This document shows positions 32,526-40,057 of a stretch of DNA of 40,057 nucleotides, in pieces. Under the pieces are notes generated by a model. It saw only the letters and a list, made by a program, of their open reading frames with translations. It did not search any database and was not told the origin of the DNA. Position 1 is the first letter of the stretch; every line of letters begins with the position of its first letter. The position numbers and the translations under genes were made by a program. Source of the DNA: Flammula alnicola (lineage: Eukaryota > Basidiomycota > Agaricomycetes > Agaricales > Strophariaceae); assembly GCA_015499995.1 (NCBI GenBank), contig JADNRV010000389.1:1-40057 (forward strand), written 5' to 3'.

Positions 32526-35001
32526 ATGACTGACGTTCATAGTCCATTTACTATGCACGCGAAGAAGACGCGCGATCCCAAAATGATAGGACTGTGGAAA
32601 GTTGGTCGAACTCTTGGAAAGGGGTTTTCTGGTACGAAAAAAAATTGTATACTTTAGGAAATTTACCCTGATTATCTCTATCTGATACTTAGGTCATGTC
32701 AGAATAGCGCGTCACTCAAAGACTGGGCAGTATGCTGCGATCAAGATCATTTCGAAGGGCTCTCTCGGAAGTCGGGTGTCCTTGAACCGTCTCGCGGACG
32801 AAGTGGAGCACAATCTGCTCGCAGTAGAACGCGAAATTGTGGTCATGAAGCTAATAGACCACCCCAACATCATGAAGCTTTACGACGTCTGGGAAACTTC
32901 GACCAGCCTGTACCTTATCCTGGAATACGTTCAAGGCGGAGAGCTCTTCGACTACTTGTGCAACAAAGGCCGTCGACCTACCGAAGAAGTCGTCGGGTAC
33001 TTCCAGCAGATAATATGTGCGGTTGACTATTGTCATCGGTTCAACATAGCCCATCGTGATTTGAAGCTCGAGAATATTCTCATCGATCACGACTCCAATA
33101 TCAAGGTCGCGGATTTCGGCATGGCTACCTGGCAAGATAATTCTCGCGGAAAGCTCCTTCGAACATCATGCGGAAGCCCCCATTACGCAGCCCCTGAAAT
33201 TATTTCTGGAAAACCATACGACGGCTCGATATCCGATATCTGGTCTTGCGGCATCATCCTATATGCCTTACTCGCGGCGAAACTGCCGTTCGACGACGAC
33301 GATTGTCCCGCGCTGTTGCGAAAAATATCTATAGGCCGTTTCGACATGCCGCAAGATATCTCGCCTCAAGCTCAAGACTTAATCAGCCGCATGCTGACAA
33401 TCAACGTGAAGAAGCGCATAACCATGCCAGAGATCATGCGACACCCATTCTTCTTATCCCAATCTCTCAAGAACCCCGCTGCCATGCCATCAGACCCCAA
33501 TATGACCACCCTCGCGCACCCCATTGGAAGTCGATCTGCCATTGACCCCGACATTTTTGCAAACTTGCGAACAATATGGCATGGTGTCCCAGATGCAGAA
33601 CTCGTAGAAAGTCTGACGAGCTCTGAGCGCAACTGGCAAAAAGGGATCTATCATCTCCTTGTCAGATATCGGAAAAAATATCTCGACATTCGGCAGGAAG
33701 AAGAGGAACACCTCGCAGCAATGCTGGAACGGAGGAAGAGCAAACAAGCGCAGAGGAAGCTGAGACCTTCAGAATCTATGCTTCCACCTCGCGATGGCCC
33801 ACCAACTCCTCGGCGGGCGAAAGGCCGCGACCGCATGCCAATTGCAACTTCTGAGATGTCCTTTGTTCACGTCCATCTTGCTACCTACGACACCCCTGGG
33901 ATATGTCTCTCTGCGCCGTCACCTGATAGACAAGCTAATGCGAATAACCCTTTCACCAGCTCGGATGGCATTAACCTCCCAGCACTTGCTGCACCTGACC
34001 TGGAAGATGCAAAGATCCAGGTGTTTTTCCAACAGGTCGCCAACCACCTCAACGTTCTTCAGGCTAAAACTGGGACAGCGTCAAATTCTGATGGTTGGGA
34101 GGAAACAGGATCATCTTCGGGCCACTCTCCTCCAGTCCTGAACGTGGATATTCCATATACGCCGATCAAGATGCGCTACGAAGGACTCTCCTCGAACCAT
34201 GGAAACGTAACTCCGCAGCCAGGCTCTCCAATTGACCGGAGCAGCCCAGGTACGAGACCGCTCACCCTCCGCCGCAAGAGCCGTATTCCACGCCCTATCA
34301 TAACCATCGACACGGGCGATAAAGAGAATGCGCTTCCCATCACTGAATCCGACATCATACACCGACAATCGCCATTGGCCAGGCATGGAATGACAATGGC
34401 GGATAATACGCATCTCCAACTCCTCGAGACGCCCGTTGTTCGGCGCCCTTCAAAGCTCAAGAAGAAGCGGGCGCCAACGAACCCGCCTGCGTCGCCCATG
34501 TTCTCGGAAGCAGGCTCGTCGTTCAACCTCCCGTCTCCTGTGTGCGCGCAGAGACGGAACTGGCTGGACAACGTGTTCAAGTTCAGGCAGGCCACATACA
34601 GCCTTCTCTCGCTCTACGATGTGCACACCACGCGGAGCGAGTGCCGCAGAATGCTCATGGAGATGGACATGCTCGTCTCGCTCGAGGACTCGGAGAAGCT
34701 GGGCCTGCTCAAGTGTCGCTCCAACGACGTCAAGGACGCCAGCAACATCATGCTCGGGCTAAAGACCGTCAAGTTCCGCGTCGAGATGCAGTGGCCGACG
34801 CCTCAGCTCTGCCATGATGGGTACCTCGTCTCTCTGCTCTTCATCCACGAGAAGGGCCCACTTGAGGTTTTCAAGGCGATATTTCATGAGTTGGAGAGGA
34901 CGTGGACATTGGGCCGTCATCCGAGCAGACCCTCAAGTGTCTCGTCACGTTCCACCCGTTCTTCTATCAACGCTGCTGGTTATTTGGATCGCCAACGATA
35001 G
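32526..35001 (+). CDS. Ser/Thr protein kinase, Gin4/Hsl1/Nim1-like (CAMKL)
   Basis: Exons 32526-32631 and 32693-35001 join in frame to 804 aa; the intron splits the Gly-rich loop (LGKGFSGHV). Catalytic elements are YAAIKII (ATP Lys), HRDLKLEN (~154), ADFGMA (~176) and YAAPE (~203). Hydrophobic DIWSCGIILYALL and RKISIGRFDMP are typical of the AMPK/Nim1 branch. A region with many basic residues and SP/TP sites follows. The C-terminal ~150 residues (RRNWLDNVFKFR to HELERTW) resemble the C-terminus of Gin4-type kinases, possibly KA1-like. Yeast relatives act at the bud neck or cortex, linking septins to Swe1/Wee1 control; a similar role here is inferred. The 3' end and 3' UTR recur as a partial copy at 39771-40057. 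Confidence 0.92.
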
Positions 35002-36955
35002 GTATCTTTCTCCGATCTATATAAATCCTTCAATGTACATATATTTCAATTACCAAGTCCTTTTACCCAAGCTGATTCCGCAAAACGGGCGATCGCTGAA
35101 AGGGGTAGTCGTCTATCCAGATAAGGTAAATCAGCGCCTCACATCTCAGGGTCGTGAGATTGCTCCCATCATCAGCAAAAACACACTGAGCGCTGAGGTA
35201 GAATATCGTGGTGCTGAGTTGCAGAGGTTCATGCACATGTGGTGCTGGCAGTCATCTGTTCATCCGTCGTCCTTATGGAAAACGAACCCCCGAATTCGCA
35301 CCACGTCCGCTGAGCTCCAATAAGTAGCATACTCTCATGCTTTGGGTGATGTGTCCACATCCACTGCACTCAGCAAAACTCACTGAAGCGAGTAACGCAT
35401 GGATAGACTTTATGGACCTTCAAACGAACTCTCACAGTGTGTTATCCATGCTACAAGTAGACGACGATCCTATTCTGCTTCCCGGCGAGACGCAGTCAGC
35501 GCCGCTCAGCAAGAAGCCTGGCCCATTCCACGAATCAGCGCAGCGCGGTCGAATGCGACCGCTTGGCAATCGAATTCAAACTTGGAATCGGCTAGTGTTC
35601 TATTCGCCAGGCGTCCTTCCTCCCTTCTTCATCAGTACGACCGAAATTTTCAGCGAATGATGACTACCACAGTTACTAAACGTTAAACCCTCACTGGTTG
35701 TCTATGTATATAATTCAGCTTCCAAGTTTTTATTTTGGGAGTCATTCCAAAGTCATTCCACGGCGGAATGAGCGAAACGCGGCAAAATGCGACCGCTTGG
35801 CACTCCGAGTCAAACTTGGAATAACTTGCCGCGCTTCTTCGACTCGGATTCATCCTTAAGTTCATCCTATAGCTATGCATGCCTTCCTCGATATATATAA
35901 CTCAGCGCTCGATTTGTTATTTTTACAACGATCTATTTATCATCTATATGTCTAAGTACGTCTAGAGGTTCTAGGCAATGCCAGTGCAGTGTCCACCTGA
36001 GCTTGGAGGCACATGGTACTTTACTTGGGTCGCAGCAGCACAGATTCTGCGGAAAGCGTCCGTAGCGCAAATGGTATATTATTCAAATTCATTCCTGAAT
36101 TCGACTAGTTCACCGTCCACAGAGGTCGGCAGATCCCACTGGGGTACCGCATTGAGAAAGCCTCAAGTATATGCCCTTGAAATAACGTACCCGATTGAAA
36201 AGTAATTTATTTCGCATCACTGACAGACGAATAAAGGCTCAGAGCTGAATTCAGTCAGGCAGCCGGTCTATGCCAATGAACAGTTTTCACCTGGACAAGC
36301 CATACTTGTGGCCCAATGTAGACTTTAACAAACGAACATTTCTCTTGACTCTCTTCATATAATGCAGAACGCCCGATGAAAGTTAACTGGTCCATGACTC
36401 GAGTCCATGATGCATGGGCGATATTCCAATTACCCGGCCAACGCTCCAACAATTCAAACGAGTTCACCGCGATCGACCATCAAGGTCCCATCTTCGCTCT
36501 TCTCCGAATGACAACTGGTTTCTAGAGGTCGCTATACTTGTACATGACCGTTGACATCGACAGGGGGCAAGTAGTGGTTCCATTCACGAATCATTCAGGA
36601 AGCAGCCCAAGTTGCAGAGGAGGTCGACGTTATAATTACCTGAGGTCCAGCTCCCACTTCCGAACCTCTGCCTCCGCGTCGCCAAAGGCCATTTTTTCGG
36701 TGAAGTTTTAATTTCGATGTGCAAGGGGCTCCTCAGAGTTGGACTGTGGGGGAATTTGCATTGCAGAACGTTGGGCCCTAGAATTAGATTTTTTGGCAGC
36801 CGAGGCATGCCGCGAGGCACCATCACTTTTGTCAGGAAGTTTTTTTTTTAAAAGTGCAGTTTGATATGAAGTCACTGTAAGTGTGAATCTAATTTTTTCA
36901 TACTCGATAGCATGTATCGCTAGGGGTTATATCAGGGCGTGTTTGACTCTATAAG
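35002..36955. other. Long intergenic region with small repeats
   Basis: It begins with the 3' UTR of the kinase gene (to about 35060, judged from the copied segment). A diverged ~70-bp direct repeat lies at 35522-35590 and 35753-35822. TATA-like ctatgtatataa near 35701 and gatatatataac near 35890 are present without a downstream gene. I saw no protein-like frame; the tract may hold decayed sequence. Confidence 0.45.
35522..35822 (+). repeat. Direct repeat pair, ~70 bp, 234-bp offset
   Basis: Copies at 35522-35590 and 35753-35822 share a 17-bp identical core (35552-35568 and 35786-35802, aatgcgaccgcttggca) and the downstream stretch tcaaacttggaat. The outer part, with cattccacg and gaa...gcgg, is only partly conserved. 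The second copy is preceded by a gtcattcca tandem. Confidence 0.7.
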
Positions 36956-36958
36956 CCA

Positions 36959-36999
36959 CTTGAAGCGATGCCACTTGAAGCTTGAAGCTTGAAGCTTGA
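36959..36999 (+). repeat. Heptamer tandem repeat (TTGAAGC)
   Basis: About 3.5 perfect head-to-tail copies of ttgaagc, with one more copy a few bases upstream inside a ccacttgaagc duplicate. It lies directly before the degenerate kinase gene. Confidence 0.8.
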
Positions 37000-39589
37000 A
37001 CCGCAACTCTCACAATCTTTGTCATTCCTCAATCGCCAAGTATCGCATCGCGTTGAACTCTACCACATCGTTAGAACATGGGTACTACTCAAAACTTATT
37101 CGCAAAAGAGCAGTATTGACCATTGATATCACAGCCGACTCTGTCGTTTTCTACGTTCTAGTGGCCGGTGCCATTGAGCACGTCAAAATAGACCCCCGAC
37201 TCAATCTTGCTGCCCTCTTGATGGATATGAAGTCGCCCCGATACCAACCCTCGCCAAGGCTCAAGCGCATGGAATATCGACAATGCAACTTTTACCTTTT
37301 AAAGGATCCACTCAAGATCGACGACGAGAATTTTCCGGATATTGAACCAATCATCGCATCGCTTCAAGATAAAACCAAGTGCACACAGCTCACTCACACG
37401 AAGCATTTGAAGAATATTGCGAAAGAATTCCACCATGAACACCTCTATTTGGTCATCGAGGACACGTCTAGTTAGTTTCCTTGCGCTACTGACATGCCAA
37501 TGGTGACTCGTGAGACGCGGAAGCTGACGTTTCCTTTGACAGACAAGGCAGCACAGGCAGTAGCCAGGTTGAGTCAAAACCATGCCGATCTTTATCAATG
37601 TTTGAAAGTCACGGTTGGAGTTGCTAAACGTTGGACGAGGGATTATGCTGAATCAAACGGAGGGATCTTTGTGAATAACCGGACGAAGCCACCTGAAATG
37701 AAGGAGCTGGAAACTAGGTTGAAAGACAAGCGTTTTTTCAACGTGAGTCACTTCTCTTTTCAATCGATCTCCTTGAAGAACTTGTTCCTTCTGGTAGGGT
37801 GATACCGAAGATGAAGATCTTTGCACGGCGCGCACGGCGCGCACCAAGTTCGCAATCCAATTTGAGTCGAGTTACACCGACACTTCCAGAAAGGGTCGGA
37901 AAATAGTCAAGGACAGCAGGAATTTGTAGCATTTTATACTCTATTGCGGTGCTACCTCCCAGACGCAACGTATTACCAACGGCGCCATCATCATCGCTCA
38001 AGGCCCTCGCATTGAAGGTTAACTTTATCATTCCGGCTTTCTTTCAAGGCCGACAGACCAACGATGATCTCGAGTATCACGAGTAAGCACTCTTATTCGA
38101 TGTTTTTGTTGTTGTTGTTCATTTTAACTTTTAGAGAAATGCCCTGGAAGTTTCCACTGTTTATCTCGTGCCCTGCAATGAGCAATTTGCCGCGGAAGTA
38201 TGTTCCGTGCAGCAACTTTAGTGTCTGGTTCACGCTGCTCGGATTACCTTTGATCATTGGAGAGATTGTATTGGACCCGAAAGAGGAGGACCGATACCGT
38301 ATGCTCTTGCAAGGCATCACCCTGGCCCGCCTTGTCTTCCACCTTCGTAAACCTGCAACTGCAAGACCCTTTATCGTCGCTATCTATCTAACGAAGGCCC
38401 TAATCGCCGAAAGGTACATCATGATGCAGACAGAGTCGGAGACTGCTAACAAGGTACGTGCTGGCTCTCCGACACGACATGAGTAGTGGCGATAATTTGC
38501 CGCAGGTTTACATTTTGCAGAAGGATTTTGATCTTACCAAAGAAGCAGATGTCATCGCGTTCCAACGCGAGATGTATAATCTTGCTTCCGAGCTCACATC
38601 TGTTTTTCGAAGCACTGGACTCCAGCAAGGGCGGCATGCTGTCGGCCATCCAGAAGGAGGCATCGGGCATGATGTCTCTACATTCCAGCGGCGCTTGGAA
38701 CGAACAAACTCCAGCCCCAACATTGCACTCCACTACTGAAGAGCAATATTATTCAGGACATGAGAATGAGGACGACTTGGGTGTTTTTGGTGGCGATGAC
38801 GTTCGTTATGTTGTCAAGCGGATGGGTTACGAAGTTGCATATGTTGCCTTTGGAGTGTGTTCTTTTCCATTCACGTACTTCCTACTGCTAATTTTATGCA
38901 CAGCATCCAAATATGGCTCCAATTTTGAGACTTAGCGATGGAGAAATGGTTGGCTGCCTCAAATTCGTCAAGGATGGCGGCAAGGCGAAAGAGGTCGAAA
39001 TTTCTCCAATATCTTGTGGGACTGGACGTCGAGTCGAATCACACCGTGCGGCCCATGCGCATCTGGGCGATTACGGGCGGGTGGATCATCGCCATGCCGG
39101 CAGCAGGCAATCGTCTCACTCAGCTGATTGACCTAGATTACGCATCTCTGGTCGTTGATGAAACAGCTCTTCGAAGCCGTCAAGTTTATGCACGACCATA
39201 ACGTTGCGCATTTAGACCTCAAGCCTTCTAACATTCTCATCCCGTCGGAGTATGGCCGGCTCACCATTATTGACTTTGGTGTATCTGTCAGACTGAGGAA
39301 TGCGGCACAACTCTTGCAGGGCCGTGCGGGAACCGAAGGATATATTGCTCCTGAGGTTGACGGACGTACGAAATTTAGTCCGATCCGCGCCGACTTGTGG
39401 TCTACGGGCAAAATCGTTCAAGAGCTATGCATGCTTTGTCGCCCATCTCGCTCCCGCGGCGATTTACTCGCTCTGAGCAAACAGCTCCTCGACGACGACC
39501 CTGACAAGCGACCGATGATGTCAGAGGCCCTTCAGTGGATGCTCAATCACGATGTCATCACCGCCGCAAATAGCGTTCCTACTATCTAA
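37000..39589 (+). pseudogene. Degenerate kinase gene with Crinkler-like N-terminal domain
   Basis: The N-terminal segment (37080-37470) looks like a Crinkler/CRN ubiquitin-like header: a strand-rich start (FYVLVAG), a Leu-helix, CNFYLLKDPLKID, then a helix and HLYLVIED. It has no in-frame ATG. An intron with an acceptor before 37549 leads to a ~60-aa segment, and another ends near 37800. A middle region (38140-38854) of unknown fold follows. The last part is a kinase domain: HLDLKPSN, IIDFGVS, GTEGYIAPEV and LWSTGKIVQELC, with stop at 39589. Breaks I see: TAG near 37927, a frame change near 38630, an extra base at about 39000 and another near 39140-39155. Introns with good signals survive (e.g. 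38855-38903). It is probably a recent pseudogene. The CRN assignment is by pattern only. Confidence 0.6.
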
Positions 39590-39770
39590 TGCACAGCGGG
39601 TAAAAAAAAAAACAGGTATGTCCGCCCCCTCCAACTTCTACTACAGCTCCATCTTGATCTCCTCCTCCCACCCAGCATTCTTTTGCAGCACCACAAAGCC
39701 TTCCAGGACATGGGCGAATGGAATATATTCCTCCGTAGCGAGCTCCGCTCTCTCCGTCGTGCGGCTCGTG

Positions 39771-40057
39771 AAGACGGTCAAGTTACGTGTCAAGATAAAG
39801 TGGCCGACGCCTCAGCTCTGCCATGACGGGTACCTCTTCTCTCTGCTCTTCATCCACGAGAGGGCCTGCTTGAGGTTTTCAAGGCCATATTTCATGAGTT
39901 GGAGAGGACGTGGGCGTTGGGCCGTCATCCGAGCAGACCCTCAAGTGACCGTCACGTTCCACCCGTTCTTCGATCAACGTTGCTGGTTACTTGGATAAGT
40001 ATCTTTCTCCGACCTATATAAATCCCTTCAACGTACATATATTTCAATTACCAAGTC
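39771..40057 (+). pseudogene. Partial duplicate of the 3' end of the Gin4-like kinase gene
   Basis: This segment aligns colinearly with 34762-35059, the last ~80 codons and the start of the 3' UTR of the kinase gene, with high identity including the non-coding part. It has two single-base deletions in the coding part, a ~10-bp deletion at the original stop and one insertion in the UTR part. The copied segment begins abruptly at 39771 and continues past the window edge. It has no kinase domain, so it is a gene fragment. Confidence 0.9.

Noticed and set aside
1..40057. CRISPR arrays, bacterial operons, insertion sequences
   Set aside because: Spliced eukaryotic genes throughout; no regularly spaced repeats and no transposase frame were seen.

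Overview
The window is a nuclear segment of a filamentous basidiomycete, most likely an Agaricomycete (mushroom-forming fungus). Genes are dense and on both strands. Nearly all carry short GT-AG introns of about 45-65 nt, and the protein types (F-box/LRR proteins, APH-like kinases, a secreted 8-Cys protein) are typical of that group. The species cannot be named from the sequence. Start codons and exon borders below were worked out by hand from splice signals and reading-frame continuity.

Left part (1-15.5 kb), accessory in character: an F-box/LRR-like gene (-), a small APH/kinase-fold gene whose ATG is split by an intron (+), a secreted 8-Cys protein (-), a very large protein with ten CCCH zinc fingers plus RRM-like folds and RING-IBR that lacks RING2 (-), a Ras-like GTPase domain fused to an APH-like kinase (+), and a two-pass membrane protein (-). 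Short repeats lie on both sides of the secreted-protein gene.

Central part (15.8-35 kb), conserved housekeeping block: AP-1 gamma-adaptin (+), convergent with the splicing factor SF3B1/Hsh155 (-); then a forkhead transcription factor (-), DNA ligase IV (-), and divergently from it a Gin4/Nim1-like protein kinase (+). These act in clathrin traffic, U2 snRNP function, transcription, double-strand-break end joining and cell-cycle or septin control. They do not form one pathway. The SF3B1 reading frame appears broken by one base near 22310.

Right part (35-40 kb), degenerate: about 2 kb of repeat-bearing intergenic DNA, then a kinase-like gene with a Crinkler-like N-terminus that carries several frameshifts and a stop and is probably a pseudogene. 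Last comes a roughly 290-bp duplicate of the 3' end (coding plus 3' UTR) of the Gin4-like kinase, running off the window edge.

The most unusual items are the GTPase-APH kinase fusion, the ten-CCCH RING-IBR protein without RING2, the split start codon preceded by a perfect 14-bp hairpin at the predicted transcription start, and the degenerate Crinkler-like kinase next to the duplicated kinase tail.
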